NCBI RefSeq assembly: GCF_014697585.1 | Contig: NZ_JACJSB010000013.1 | Span: 60,206-124,205, forward strand | DNA length: 64,000 bases | Reading direction: 5' to 3' | Source of the DNA: Dolichospermum sp. FACHB-1091 | Lineage (GTDB): Bacteria; Cyanobacteriota; Cyanobacteriia; Cyanobacteriales; Nostocaceae | Shown: positions 43,044 to 52,827 of the stretch, one piece after another | Layout of the letters: each line of letters begins with the position of its first letter | How positions within the stretch are numbered: the stretch's first letter is position 1 | The notes under the pieces: model-generated | The model's database searches: none | What the model was told of the DNA's origin: nothing | The model's input: only the letters and a program-made list of their open reading frames with translations | Program-made: the position numbers and the translations under genes

Positions 43044-43377
43044 ATAACAGTATAGTATAAGAATTTATACTTAGATATATGGGAAAAGCGATCGCAGAGA
43101 TTGGATTTACTATTGATTGTAATTGCCAATATCAATCTGTGATTGCCCCAGGGTATTCTTAAACACAATCACTATGGATATATTTGACAGCGGATTACTA
43201 TAAGAGTGAGGGACACTTTTAGCCGGCAAGATGCCCGCACCACGGGATTTTTATGATTATAGCGGGCAAGATGCCCGCACCACGGGATGCAGAAGCGAAA
43301 TTTTTTTCTCAAAACCTGCCACCAAAAGACCCAACAAGCGGTACAATTAACAACCAACCCGAAATGCACCCCTTGAT
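43044..43377. repeat. Intergenic region before ilvA with paired hairpin repeats
   Basis: 334 bases with a HIP1 octamer (GCGATCGC, 43088-43095) and two direct copies of GGCAAGATGCCCGCACCACG with GGA after it (about 43225-43247 and 43264-43286). The arms of each form a GGGC/GCCC hairpin. A segment just before ilvA (about 43331-43368) resembles 42971-43008. No gene seen. Confidence 0.6.
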
Positions 43378-44889
43378 ATGTATTGCGACTATTTAGTACA
43401 AATCCTTACCGCCCGTGTCTATGATGTAGCTCAGGAAACACCCCTCGAATATGCACCCAATCTCTCCCAGCGTATTAATAACAAACTCCTACTGAAACGG
43501 GAAGATATGCAGTCAGTCTTCTCCTTCAAATTACGGGGCGCTTATAATAAAATGGTCAATCTGACACCAGATTTACTGAAGCAGGGTGTCATAGCGGCTT
43601 CAGCGGGAAATCACGCCCAAGGTGTCGCTTTAGCTGCTAGTCGCTTGGGAACAAAGGCAATTATTGTCATGCCAGTGATTACACCCCAAGTAAAAATTAA
43701 TGCGGTCAAAGCTAGGGGAGGGGAAGTAATACTATATGGTAATAATTATGACGATGCTTACGCTTACGCTCGCCAATTAGAAGCGGAAAAGGGATTAACT
43801 TTTATACATCCCTTTGATGATCCTGATGTCATTGCTGGCCAGGGAACAATTGGTATGGAAATACTCCGACAATATCAACAACCTATTCACGCCATTTTTG
43901 TGGCCATTGGTGGTGGTGGTTTGATTTCCGGTATTGCTGCTTATGTTAAACGCTTGCGTCCCGATATTAAAATTATTGGTGTTGAACCTGTGGACGCTAA
44001 CGCTATGTATCAATCACTGCAAGCTGGTGAAAGAGTGCGGTTGTCTCAGGTCGGTTTATTTGCTGACGGGGTAGCGGTGCGGGAAGTAGGAGAAGAAACC
44101 TTCCGTTTATGTCAACAATACGTAGATGAAATTATTTTAGTGGATACAGATGCCACCTGTGCGGCCATTAAAGATGTTTTTGAGGATACTCGTTCTATTT
44201 TAGAACCTGCGGGGGCATTAGCGATCGCTGCGGCAAAAGTTTATGCAGAAAGAGAAAAAATTGCCAATCAAACCCTGGTTGCTGTTGCTTGTGGCGCTAA
44301 CATGAATTTTGATCGGTTGCGTTTTGTGGCTGAACGGGCAGAATTTGGAGAACGTCGAGAAGCTATTTTTGCAGTTAAAATTCCCGAAGAAAGAGGCAGT
44401 TTAAGAAAGTTTTGTGAATGTATTGGTAAGCGGAATTTAACTGAATTTAATTATCGTATTGCTAACGAAAAAGAAGCGCATATTTTTGTGGGTGTGCAAA
44501 TAGAAAATCGTGCCGACGCAGCAAAAATGGTTGAAAATTTTGAATCTCACGATTTAAAAACCATAGATCTAACAGATGATGAATTAACAAAACTGCATTT
44601 ACGTCACATGGTAGGAGGACATTCTCCCCTAGCAGAAAATGAACTACTTTACCGCTTTGAATTTCCTGAACGTCCTGGTGCTTTAATGCAATTTGTAACT
44701 TCCATGTCTCCTGATTGGAATATTAGCTTATTTCATTATCGCAATAATGGCGCAGATTATGGACGCATTTTAGTAGGAATGCAAGTTCCTCCCCATGAAA
44801 TGACAGAATGGCAATCATTTTTAGATACTCTTGGTTATAGCTATTTGCATGAAAGTGATAATCCTGCATATAAGTTATTTTTAGGATGA
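43378..44889 (+). CDS. ilvA: Threonine ammonia-lyase (threonine deaminase), biosynthetic
   Basis: PLP enzyme converting threonine to 2-oxobutyrate, the first step of isoleucine synthesis. The PLP lysine is in SVFSFKLRGAYNKM, followed by SAGNHAQGVALAA, the glycine-rich GGGGLISGIAAY phosphate loop and a C-terminal regulatory half with two ACT-like subdomains (EERGSLRKFCECIG and FEFPERPGALMQFV) that bind isoleucine and valine. The 503-residue length is normal for the regulated enzyme. A hairpin terminator follows. Confidence 0.97.
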   Translation: MYCDYLVQILTARVYDVAQETPLEYAPNLSQRINNKLLLKREDMQSVFSFKLRGAYNKMVNLTPDLLKQGVIAASAGNHAQGVALAASRLGTKAIIVMPVITPQVKINAVKARGGEVILYGNNYDDAYAYARQLEAEKGLTFIHPFDDPDVIAGQGTIGMEILRQYQQPIHAIFVAIGGGGLISGIAAYVKRLRPDIKIIGVEPVDANAMYQSLQAGERVRLSQVGLFADGVAVREVGEETFRLCQQYVDEIILVDTDATCAAIKDVFEDTRSILEPAGALAIAAAKVYAEREKIANQTLVAVACGANMNFDRLRFVAERAEFGERREAIFAVKIPEERGSLRKFCECIGKRNLTEFNYRIANEKEAHIFVGVQIENRADAAKMVENFESHDLKTIDLTDDELTKLHLRHMVGGHSPLAENELLYRFEFPERPGALMQFVTSMSPDWNISLFHYRNNGADYGRILVGMQVPPHEMTEWQSFLDTLGYSYLHESDNPAYKLFLG

Positions 44890-44905
44890 TTTAGTCTATA
44901 TCTAA

Positions 44906-44946
44906 ACCTATCTCCCCAACTGCTTGAGGAAATTGGGGAGATAGGT
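44906..44946 (+). terminator. Terminator after ilvA
   Basis: Stem ACCTATCTCCCCAA / TTGGGGAGATAGGT (14 bp) with a 13-base loop, then ATTTTGG. Confidence 0.75.
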
Positions 44947-44995
44947 ATTTTGGCTATTAGAGATGAGAATTTAACGGTGTGATTGTTCTAAAAAA

Positions 44996-45442
44996 CTATA
45001 AAAAACTAATTGTTTGCGGACTAAAACTAGAGGAACTTTCCCAATAATCTACTTTATTAACTTTTACTTTTAGTAAAGCAATATCAGGTTCATCTATCCC
45101 TTGGGGAAACCAAATTTCTAATCCTGGCTGCCATTTTTCTTCAAGTTTATCGCGGTCTCTTATTAATTGTGCTGAACCTAGTATAGAAACATATCGCTGT
45201 TGATTAGGTGCAGAAAAACTGACGTTTACTTGTTGATGATGTTCAATTTCTACGACTTTATGGGAATTAGCTAAAGTGAAAAACCAAAGTGTACCATTAT
45301 GATCAATTTCATTCCATATTGACATGGGGCGACTATGTAAACTACCATGATCATCAATTGTGGTTAACATTCCACATTCAATACCTTCTAGTAGTTTACG
45401 CAATTCCTGAATTTGTGGTTTTGTCTGTACAGATTGTGTCAT
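44996..45442 (-). CDS. Pyridoxamine-5'-phosphate-oxidase-like flavin protein (general stress protein 26 type)
   Basis: A 148-residue split-beta-barrel flavoprotein: GMLTTIDDHGSLHSRPMSIW, GTLWFFTLANSHKVVEIEHH, QQVNVSFSAPNQQRYVSILG, SAQLIRDRDKLEEKWQPGLE. It fits the PNPOx-like / YzzA-type stress proteins that bind FMN or FAD, not the true PdxH. The physiological substrate is unknown. It is a single gene, followed downstream by the ilvA terminator. Confidence 0.8.
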   Translation of the reverse strand: MTQSVQTKPQIQELRKLLEGIECGMLTTIDDHGSLHSRPMSIWNEIDHNGTLWFFTLANSHKVVEIEHHQQVNVSFSAPNQQRYVSILGSAQLIRDRDKLEEKWQPGLEIWFPQGIDEPDIALLKVKVNKVDYWESSSSFSPQTISFL

Positions 45443-45712
45443 TATATCTAGAATTTTAATTTTATAAAGATGATGAAGTGATATTCTTAGTGTTAAGGTT
45501 TTTCAATTTATATACCTGAGTCTAAAGAGGTAATTATTAAAATTTTAATTCAAATTAAAATTAAAACTTGCTATTACCAATTTATAACTAAGGAAATATA
45601 TCTTCAAGAAGATGTCAATTTTTAAAATTAAAGTAAAAATAAAAATATTTTAATATATTAAAAATATTGTGGGGTGGACAAGATGCCCACCCATCCTAAT
45701 TTTAATGCAAAT

Positions 45713-46615
45713 TTAATGCAAACTAATTACCCAATCACGTAAATATGAATTTACTTGTTCAGGGATTTCATCATGGGGACAATGACCAGCTATGAGAAAA
45801 TATTCTGTTAATTGGGGATAATATTCATGGAATTTCTGAGAACGTTCTCTCGCTTTCATCCAAGGATCTGCTTCTCCCCATAATAACAATAAAGGACAAT
45901 TTAATTGTTTGAGTAGAACATCAACTTTCTCCCCTTGAGGAGTGCTAAAAACAGAAATGAATACATCTAAAGCCCCTTGATCATAAGCAGGACGTTGAAT
46001 TTCTGCGACTAATTGATCTGTAACTGCATTTTTGTCAAGATAAACTTTTTCTAAGGTGCGCCGAATTACCCATTTTTGCCGCGTATATTCAAATAACAAA
46101 GACTGTGCTAACCGTTGTTTAAAACACCATTTAATAGCGTTTCCTAAAAGTTTTTTGAGGGGATTTGCAGCAGGTTGAATTTGATTTTCTGCTGGGGAAA
46201 AAGGACCTGCACTATTAAGTAATACTACACCAGCAGCACTATCACAACGTTGAGAAGCAACGCATAAACAAGCATATCCTCCCAAGGAGTTACCCGCTAA
46301 AATTGTTTTTTGACCAATAACTTCACTGATAAAATCATGGAGTTGATCCCGCCACAAATCGGCGCTATACTGCAATTTAGGTTTTGCTGAACGTCCGAAT
46401 CCTAATAGGTCAATGGCAAATACTTGGAAGTCTGCACTCAATTCTGTGATATTCTTACGCCAATGGTCTGTGGACGCACCAAAACCATGTACTAATAGTA
46501 AGGGTGGACGTTGCACTTGCGGTTCTCCTGCCTGTACATAATACACTTTGTGTCCACGCCATTGCCAGTATTGACCAGGAATCGGATTTGTCAAAGGAGC
46601 GATTCTTGTTTGCAT
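45713..46615 (-). CDS. Alpha/beta hydrolase
   Basis: A 300-residue hydrolase with oxyanion VHGFGASTDHW, nucleophile elbow GNSLGGYAC, acid in LWGEADPW and histidine in IAGHCPHDEIPEQ, so the triad is complete. The cap domain contains RRTLEKVYLDKNAVTDQ. It is similar to the chloroplast/cyanobacterial pheophytinase-like group, but the substrate cannot be assigned by reading. It is flanked by repeats on both sides. Confidence 0.85.
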   Translation of the reverse strand: MQTRIAPLTNPIPGQYWQWRGHKVYYVQAGEPQVQRPPLLLVHGFGASTDHWRKNITELSADFQVFAIDLLGFGRSAKPKLQYSADLWRDQLHDFISEVIGQKTILAGNSLGGYACLCVASQRCDSAAGVVLLNSAGPFSPAENQIQPAANPLKKLLGNAIKWCFKQRLAQSLLFEYTRQKWVIRRTLEKVYLDKNAVTDQLVAEIQRPAYDQGALDVFISVFSTPQGEKVDVLLKQLNCPLLLLWGEADPWMKARERSQKFHEYYPQLTEYFLIAGHCPHDEIPEQVNSYLRDWVISLH

Positions 46616-46690
46616 ATTGCCAAGAAATATTAAGTTACTGTGAACAATTGTAAATTATGTAAATTAAATTATGTAAATTAAATTAATTAT

Positions 46691-46739
46691 CACCCACACA
46701 GGTGGGTTTTGCCTGTGTAGATGCGGTTTCTAACCGCCT
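46691..46739. repeat. Double-hairpin intergenic repeat
   Basis: CACCCACACAGGTGGGTTTT then GCCTGTGTAG, followed by GCGGTTTCTAACCGC. It is two overlapping stem-loops between divergent genes. Confidence 0.6.
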
Positions 46740-46768
46740 TTTAAATGTACAACCAACAACTAATACAA

Positions 46769-47635
46769 ATGATTACCGGAAAAACTAAAATTTTGGGAGT
46801 AATTGGACACCCTATAGAACATTCTCTGTCACCATTGATGCACAATGCCGCTTTGACTAAACTGGGATTAGATTATGTATATTTACCTTTTCCCGTTGCC
46901 CCAGAAAATTTAGCAACGGCGATCGCAGGTTTTGCTAGTATTGGTGTTGTAGGCTTTAGTATCACAATTCCTCATAAGCAAGCAATATTACCTTTATTAT
47001 CAGAAATTTCCCCTATTGCCCAAGCTATTGGTGCTGTAAATACAGTTGTGAATAAAGGTAATAAATGGTTAGGTACAAATACAGATGTAGAAGGATTTAT
47101 CGCTCCTTTACAAACAACATATCATCAAGATTGGAGTCAGAAAAAAGCGGTAATTTTAGGGAATGGTGGTGCTGCGAGGGCTGTTGTTGCTGGTTGTATT
47201 CAACTTGGTTTAGCCGAAATTCACGTTGTGGGGCGGAATTTACAGAAATTACAAGTATTTGAGCAAAGTTGGCAAAATTCACCCTTTGCAGATAAATTCC
47301 AGGTTCATGAATGGACAGAGTTACCAAATTTACTTCACCAAGCTAACCTGTTAGTAAATACAACCCCCATAGGAATGTATCCCCATGTTGAACAATCACC
47401 ATTGAGTAGTCAAGAAATGGGTTATTTACCTGGTGATGCCATCGCCTATGATTTAATATATATCCCTAAACCAACAAAATTTTTGCACCTAGCCCAAAAA
47501 CAAGGGATAGTAACTATTGATGGTTTAGAAATGCTTGTACAACAAGGTGCAGCAGCCTTAAAAATCTGGTTACAAGAAGAAACAGTTCCCGTGACGCAAA
47601 TGCGTCAAGCATTACAAAATCACTTGGGAATTTAA
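46769..47635 (+). CDS. aroE: Shikimate dehydrogenase (NADP)
   Basis: Reduces 3-dehydroshikimate to shikimate in aromatic amino-acid synthesis. Substrate-binding VIGHPIEHSLSPLMHNAAL, catalytic ITIPHK lysine and GAVNTVV, then the NADP Rossmann motif LGNGGAARAVVAG with VGRNLQK. I chose the ATG at 46769 (MITGKTKILG) because the family starts close to this point; an upstream ATG at 46745 is in frame. Length is about 288 residues, normal. Confidence 0.95.
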   Translation: MITGKTKILGVIGHPIEHSLSPLMHNAALTKLGLDYVYLPFPVAPENLATAIAGFASIGVVGFSITIPHKQAILPLLSEISPIAQAIGAVNTVVNKGNKWLGTNTDVEGFIAPLQTTYHQDWSQKKAVILGNGGAARAVVAGCIQLGLAEIHVVGRNLQKLQVFEQSWQNSPFADKFQVHEWTELPNLLHQANLLVNTTPIGMYPHVEQSPLSSQEMGYLPGDAIAYDLIYIPKPTKFLHLAQKQGIVTIDGLEMLVQQGAAALKIWLQEETVPVTQMRQALQNHLGI

Positions 47636-47693
47636 GGAATCACACAATCTTAGATTTGAGATTTGACCCCCTCTTTCCCTGCCCCTTCTAGTG

Positions 47694-49271
47694 TTATTGT
47701 CCTTGGGAATTATAAATAAATACAGGAAGTTGATATTTTTGACCAATGACTTTGAGAGCATTTTGCAAACTTTGGAAGTGAAGCTGCATTGTTCGATTAT
47801 TAACTTTTAATAAGCTGTCATATTCACTACTTAAGCGAATATTAATTTGATGGTTCTCGATGGTAAAAGTACAAATCTTAATTTTACTAGTGCAAGTTTT
47901 ATTGAGATCGGTTTTGACTTGATTAATGATTGCGAGAAGTTGTTGAGAGGACATTGTTGATAATTGTTCTTTTTCGGCGTTTTCATATGCTACAATGACT
48001 TCTGATTGATAATATACTAATAGCTTACCTGCGTCTTGAAAACCAAAACTATCTTGAGGAATAGTTTTTAAGATATTGATTGCTGCCCCTAAATTATATT
48101 TTACCTGTTGCCAATCAGCAGCAGATTTAGCAGTGGCTTGACGTTTGATAGCTGCTTCTCGTAGGGTTTTAGCCCTGGCAATTTTTTTCAGCCATGTTTC
48201 TTCTCTAATTAACTGCTGGGTAATAGTCTTTAAACTATTTTCATACCTTGGTAAATTTCCTTGTACTAATTGATAAAATTCACTTTCAGGTTTAATGTTA
48301 TTTAGTCGAGTGATTGCCTGTCTCAACAAATTTTGTCTATTACGTAATTCAGCCCAACTTTTAGCTGGATATAAAGTTGTTTTTTTTACAGATGTTGCCG
48401 CCCGTAAAGCCTGTAGCACCTGGTTAATTTTTAACGACTCTTGAGAAAAACTATTAGCTAATTCCTGAGATTCTTGATAACGAGAAGACCATTGAGGTAT
48501 TTTTTGTAAATCTGCTACCACCTTGTCTAATTTTTGTTGTATTGCTAATAACTCTAAATCGGTTTTGGTACTTTTGATCTGTTGCTGATATTCACCTTTA
48601 AATTTTTTGGCTGTTTGCAATTCTTTACACTCCAAAATTACACAACCACGATGGAGAACAAAAGTACCACTCAGGTAAAGGAAGACGATAAATACAGTAG
48701 TACTAATTATAGGACCAGGACGAAATGATCGCAATAAGTGTCTTTTTTTGGGTTTAGCTGGGATATGAACAAAAGGATAAGACTCTTCCCCAATTTCCTG
48801 GGATTGATCTTGATCCAGAGATAGATTGTGTAAAATTGAATCCGGTGAGGAATAGTCTAATAAAAGTGCTTCGGGAGTGGAGACAAATGAATCGGGAATG
48901 GTTTCAGTTAAGGAAGTTTCTTTTTCCTTCTGGTTGGTGCTTTCCGTTTCCCCTTCTGTCTCCACTGTCGGCATGGGAGAATCTAGGAAATATTTAGCAT
49001 AGGGAAGCTTGTCCCCAAAAACTCTCAAGAAAAATTGGATATGTTGAGTTTTGTAGTTGAATTGGGATTGTAATGTTTGTGCCAAGACATCAAAAACTTG
49101 CTCAGTGTCAACTGTCACTCCAGGAGGGTGTTGAGTTAAAATCATCAATAAATCATTTTTGATGGCGCATTTCACCTGAAAATCCTGACTAGCAGGTACT
49201 TTTGCTTTTAATCTTGTCCGCAAAATATCGCCTAAAAGTTGTAGTTCTTCTTGTTCGACTGTTGTTTTCAT
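47694..49271 (-). CDS. Conserved cyanobacterial single-pass membrane protein, unknown function
   Basis: A 525-residue protein. The N-terminal ~100 residues form a soluble domain (ELQLLGDILRTRLKAKVPAS, VDTEQVFDVLAQTLQSQFNY) of a type seen in several cyanobacterial proteins. An acidic Thr/Ser linker follows, then one membrane helix (ISTTVFIVFLYLSGTFVL, ~190-207) and a ~310-residue helical region with repeated patterns such as AKSWAELRNRQNLLRQAITR and AKSAADWQQVKYNLGAAINI. The two patterns are internal repeats. No catalytic motif is visible. I do not recognise the family. Confidence 0.65.
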   Translation of the reverse strand: MKTTVEQEELQLLGDILRTRLKAKVPASQDFQVKCAIKNDLLMILTQHPPGVTVDTEQVFDVLAQTLQSQFNYKTQHIQFFLRVFGDKLPYAKYFLDSPMPTVETEGETESTNQKEKETSLTETIPDSFVSTPEALLLDYSSPDSILHNLSLDQDQSQEIGEESYPFVHIPAKPKKRHLLRSFRPGPIISTTVFIVFLYLSGTFVLHRGCVILECKELQTAKKFKGEYQQQIKSTKTDLELLAIQQKLDKVVADLQKIPQWSSRYQESQELANSFSQESLKINQVLQALRAATSVKKTTLYPAKSWAELRNRQNLLRQAITRLNNIKPESEFYQLVQGNLPRYENSLKTITQQLIREETWLKKIARAKTLREAAIKRQATAKSAADWQQVKYNLGAAINILKTIPQDSFGFQDAGKLLVYYQSEVIVAYENAEKEQLSTMSSQQLLAIINQVKTDLNKTCTSKIKICTFTIENHQINIRLSSEYDSLLKVNNRTMQLHFQSLQNALKVIGQKYQLPVFIYNSQGQ

Positions 49272-49606
49272 GAAGCGTTACCGTCACTTTTGATGTATAG
49301 TTTTGATGATCCAAGAGAACGGGAATTGGCACAGGGATGAGGAAAATTCGTAGCCAGATGCAGACCCAGATTTCAAAGCCAAGACAATCATTTTCTAACC
49401 AATGTTGAATTATTCACGAAAAATACAGCCAAGAGTTTCGCGTGATGTCTTATACTTTTTTACACAACCAGATTATAAATTAGACAATGGCACAAGAAAT
49501 TTTTGAGTTAACCAAAGCCAAATTCTATAATCTTCAGGATTGTGCAGAATATTGGATATTATCAGGAATATATAGCGTTGGAGTTATCAATACAAGGTGT
49601 GTCTCA

Positions 49607-50845
49607 ATGGATTTATTGGAGTATCAAGTTAAAGAATGGTTTGGTAAAATCGGGATTCCCGTCCTACCATCCCAAAAAATAGATCATCCCACAGATTTAA
49701 AACGCTTAAAAATTCCTTACCCGATTGTGCTGAAATCCCAGGTACAAGGGGGGGAAAGGGAAAAAGCGGGTGGGGTGAGAATCGTAGAAACGACAATTGA
49801 TGCCATAGCTGCGGCACAAAATATATTTAATCTACCAATTTGGGGACAATTCCCAGAGGTCTTATTGGCAGAATCAAAGTATGATGCTCAAGAGGAGTTT
49901 TATCTTGCTGTAGTTTTGGATACTGCGCTGTGTCGTCCCGTTTTATTGGGTTGTACAAAAGCAAATATTGACTGGGAAACAGCAGGAGAAAAATTCCAGC
50001 ACGTAGTTGTCCAACAAGAATTTTCTCCATTTTACGCTCGACGACTGGCTTTGAAAATGGGTTTGCAGGGTACTTTGATGCAGTCTGTGAGCAATATTGT
50101 CGAGAAACTGTACCAGTTATTCATCCAAAAAGATTTGGACTTAGTAGAAATTAATCCTTTGGGTGTGAACTCAATGGGTCAAGTCATGGCTCTGAATGGT
50201 AAAATCAGGGTTAATGAACGAGCTATTAACCGTCATCCCGAAATAGCTGACATGGCCGCAAAAATGGTCAGCCGTCGTGATGATGAGCGCGAAAATAACG
50301 ACTTTTTGGGTAGTTGGAATAGTTTAGAAATGCCCGGTAAAATCGGTATCTTAGGGAATGGCAAAGGTTCTATATTCACAACATTGGATGCGGTTGTTTA
50401 TGCAGGTGGTAAACCTGGTAAATGTGTCAATTTGCGTCATTCATTTACGAGTGATACTAAATCGACGACTTTTAGCGATCGCTTGGTAAGTAGCTTGAAA
50501 ACTTTAGCTGAATATCAAAGTATTCAAGTTATTTTAATCAACTTTTTAGGAACTATCCCTCAAGTTGACAAACTTCCAGAAATTATTACCAAATTTCTCC
50601 AATCAGATACAAGTGAAATCACATCTGAACTATCGGTTTCCAATGGTAATAAGTGTCAAGTTCAGGTTAATCTCCCCCATTTAGTGATCCGTTTAGCTGG
50701 TTCTGAATTTAAGGATGTCAGAAAATATTTAGCTACATTAAAAACTGCTAATCAATCACTTGTTATTGTAGAAAATTTAGATGAAGCAGTTAGAGAAGCG
50801 GTTCATTTAGTTAAATCACCTGGGAATAAAAAAGGTAATAGGTAA
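49607..50845 (+). CDS. SucC-like (succinyl-CoA ligase beta) ATP-grasp protein, divergent
   Basis: A ~412-residue protein laid out like the ADP-forming ligase beta subunit: MDLLEYQVKEWFGKIGIPVL, KSQVQGGEREKAGGVRIV, then LDLVEINPLG in the ATP-grasp half and PGKIGILGNGKGSIFTTLDA in the C-terminal half. Several key positions differ from SucC. The metal-binding aspartate of LDGK is asparagine here (ALNGKIRV), and the NFLDVGGGA block of the power-helix domain is replaced by KCVNLRHSF. I chose the ATG at 49607 because SucC proteins begin there; the frame is open from 49487. It sits 39 bases before the alpha-like gene. It may be a degenerate or repurposed ligase. Confidence 0.7.
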   Translation: MDLLEYQVKEWFGKIGIPVLPSQKIDHPTDLKRLKIPYPIVLKSQVQGGEREKAGGVRIVETTIDAIAAAQNIFNLPIWGQFPEVLLAESKYDAQEEFYLAVVLDTALCRPVLLGCTKANIDWETAGEKFQHVVVQQEFSPFYARRLALKMGLQGTLMQSVSNIVEKLYQLFIQKDLDLVEINPLGVNSMGQVMALNGKIRVNERAINRHPEIADMAAKMVSRRDDERENNDFLGSWNSLEMPGKIGILGNGKGSIFTTLDAVVYAGGKPGKCVNLRHSFTSDTKSTTFSDRLVSSLKTLAEYQSIQVILINFLGTIPQVDKLPEIITKFLQSDTSEITSELSVSNGNKCQVQVNLPHLVIRLAGSEFKDVRKYLATLKTANQSLVIVENLDEAVREAVHLVKSPGNKKGNR

Positions 50846-50884
50846 TTATTGAGAAATGAAAATTGCATTACCCACTAACAAATT

Positions 50885-51763
50885 ATGAACTTAACACCAG
50901 AAAGTAAAGTTTTAATCCAAGGATTTTGTGAATTTATCTCAGCAACTCATATTGCTCAAATGCAAACTTATGGTACAAATTTGGTAGCTGGTGTCAATCC
51001 TGGACATGGTGGACAGCAAATATATAATCTACCAGTATTTGATTTAGTTGAGGAGGTTATTGCCAAATTTGGACAGATTGACACAACAATTATTTGTGTT
51101 CCACCGGATCAAGTTTTGGATGCAGCATTAGAAGCAATAGCGTCTAATATCCCCCAAATTATTATTATCACTGCTGGTGTCCCACCTCTGGATATGGTGC
51201 AATTACTTCGCAAAACAGAAGCAGGTGAAACCTTAATTATCGGTCCAAATAGTCCCGGAATTATCGTCCCTGGAAAAATTCTCCTGGGTACTCACGAACA
51301 TGAATTTTATATCCCAGGTCCTGTAGGAATTGTCAGTCGCAGTAGTACCCTCACTTATGAAGTAGCTTGGGAATTAACAAAAGTGGGTTTGGGACAGTCA
51401 ATTAGTGTTAGTATTGGCAGTGATACTATTGTTGGTTCTTCATTTCTTCAATGGTTACAAATTCTCGATGAAGATGACACCACAGCAGCCATTGTTTTAA
51501 TCGGCCAACCTGGTGGGGGAAGTGAAGAAGCAGCAGCAAAATATATTGCTGAAACAATTGATAAACCCGTAATTGCCTATATTGCCGGTAGACACGCACC
51601 TCCCACACAAAATTGGCAACAAACAGGAACTTTAGCCACTGTAATTGGACGTTCTGCTAATTTTGGCACGGTAGAAAGTAAATTGGCTGCTTTTGAGGCG
51701 CTAAAAATCCCTCTGGCCAATAGTCCATCTCAAATTCCTGAATTGCTAAAAAGGCTAATTTGA
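50885..51763 (+). CDS. SucD-like (succinyl-CoA ligase alpha) protein lacking the phosphohistidine
   Basis: A 292-residue protein with the CoA-binding N-terminal half (SKVLIQGFCEFISATHIAQM, VNPGHGGQQIYNLPVF, TIICVPPDQVLDAALEAI) and ligase half (IIGPNSPGIIVPG, GIVSRSSTLTYEVAWELT, VSIGSDTIVGSSF). In true SucD the loop after KPVVGYIAG ends in GHAGAII, whose histidine carries the phosphate. Here KPVIAYIAGRHAPP is followed by QTGTLATVIGRSANFG, so that histidine is replaced. The gene pairs with the SucC-like gene. Whether the complex still makes or uses succinyl-CoA is doubtful. Confidence 0.7.
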   Translation: MNLTPESKVLIQGFCEFISATHIAQMQTYGTNLVAGVNPGHGGQQIYNLPVFDLVEEVIAKFGQIDTTIICVPPDQVLDAALEAIASNIPQIIIITAGVPPLDMVQLLRKTEAGETLIIGPNSPGIIVPGKILLGTHEHEFYIPGPVGIVSRSSTLTYEVAWELTKVGLGQSISVSIGSDTIVGSSFLQWLQILDEDDTTAAIVLIGQPGGGSEEAAAKYIAETIDKPVIAYIAGRHAPPTQNWQQTGTLATVIGRSANFGTVESKLAAFEALKIPLANSPSQIPELLKRLI

Positions 51764-52169
51764 CTTTCCTTCTTCCGAAAATTCCCGCAATGGAAAAACT
51801 AACCACTTCAGGATACAGAGATAGAGATCATGGAGGAATCAAATTTTAAAATGATTTATTTGTCGGTTATTTCTGAGACTTACGCATTGACAAAGGGGCA
51901 AAATAGTGTATTTATAAAAAGTGTCGTCTATTTACCAGACATCGGACAATCACAGAAATTGATCCAAAAAATGCAGAATTAATCGCTTATTTTTAAGCTG
52001 GGAAATATCATAAGAGCATCACAGGAATAAATTTAATCACACTGTATTACAGTGATGTGTATGGGAATTCAGTACCAACTACAGGGGAAACCCATGAATG
52101 AGATTTTTTCTCAATGCGTAATTCCTATATTTTTTCGCCAAAATGACAATTTTTTTAACTAGTACAAAA
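51764..52169 (+). other. Intergenic region before exoD-like gene
   Basis: About 400 bases with no convincing gene. GAGACTTACGCATTGACA (51869-51886) resembles the ACTTACGCA ends of Nostoc IS/MITE elements, also seen near 35272. An AT-rich promoter-like region follows. Nothing else recognised. Confidence 0.4.
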
Positions 52170-52775
52170 ATGAATTTACGCTTTTCCCAAGAAATCAAAT
52201 CTTTACTGCAACGGTTAACCGAAAAACCTTTGACTTTAGGTGATATTCTCTTAGAAACGTCAGAACGGGGTTTTAGCTTAGTCATCACATTATTAGTATT
52301 ACCCTTTTTATTTCCCATGCCACCGGGATTAAGCGGTCCTCTAGGCATAGCTTGTTTAATATTATCATTACAAATGGTTTTAGGTAGAAGAACACCCTGG
52401 CTACCCAAAAAAATCGCTAACTATCAATTTCCCAACGCTTTCGCCCAAATTATCTTACAAAATCTGCGTCGAGTAACTAAAATTTTAGAAAAAATTGCCC
52501 AGCCCCGATTTCAAAAAGTCGCTAATCATCCTTTAATTTGGCGATTTAATGGGTTATGTATCTCTTGGTTGACAATATTATTGATTTCTCCTGTTCCCTT
52601 TACCAATCCTATCCCAACCGTGGGAATTTTACTTTTGGCAGTTGCTACTATTGAATCCGATGGTTTGCTAATGAGCATTAGCTATGTAGTGACTCTTTTG
52701 ATTACTTTACTATTTGCCTTCATTGGTTATGCTTTATGGTTAGCCCCCAACTTGTTACCTTCAGTTTTTAAATGA
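52170..52775 (+). CDS. ExoD-family membrane protein
   Basis: A ~201-residue polytopic protein: LRFSQEIKSLLQRLTEKPLT, LGDILLETSERGFSLVITLL with LPFLFPMPPG, IACLILSLQMVLGRRTPWLP. This is the ExoD (exopolysaccharide synthesis) family, with four or five hydrophobic helices. The biochemical role of the family is unclear. I prefer the ATG at 52170 (MNLRFSQ) over 52143. It is followed by a convergent terminator shared with gun4. Confidence 0.85.
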   Translation: MNLRFSQEIKSLLQRLTEKPLTLGDILLETSERGFSLVITLLVLPFLFPMPPGLSGPLGIACLILSLQMVLGRRTPWLPKKIANYQFPNAFAQIILQNLRRVTKILEKIAQPRFQKVANHPLIWRFNGLCISWLTILLISPVPFTNPIPTVGILLLAVATIESDGLLMSISYVVTLLITLLFAFIGYALWLAPNLLPSVFK

Positions 52776-52827
52776 AATTTTTGGCAGAAATGCCAAAAAT
52801 TTGTGACATTGGAACTCAGTAATTAAA

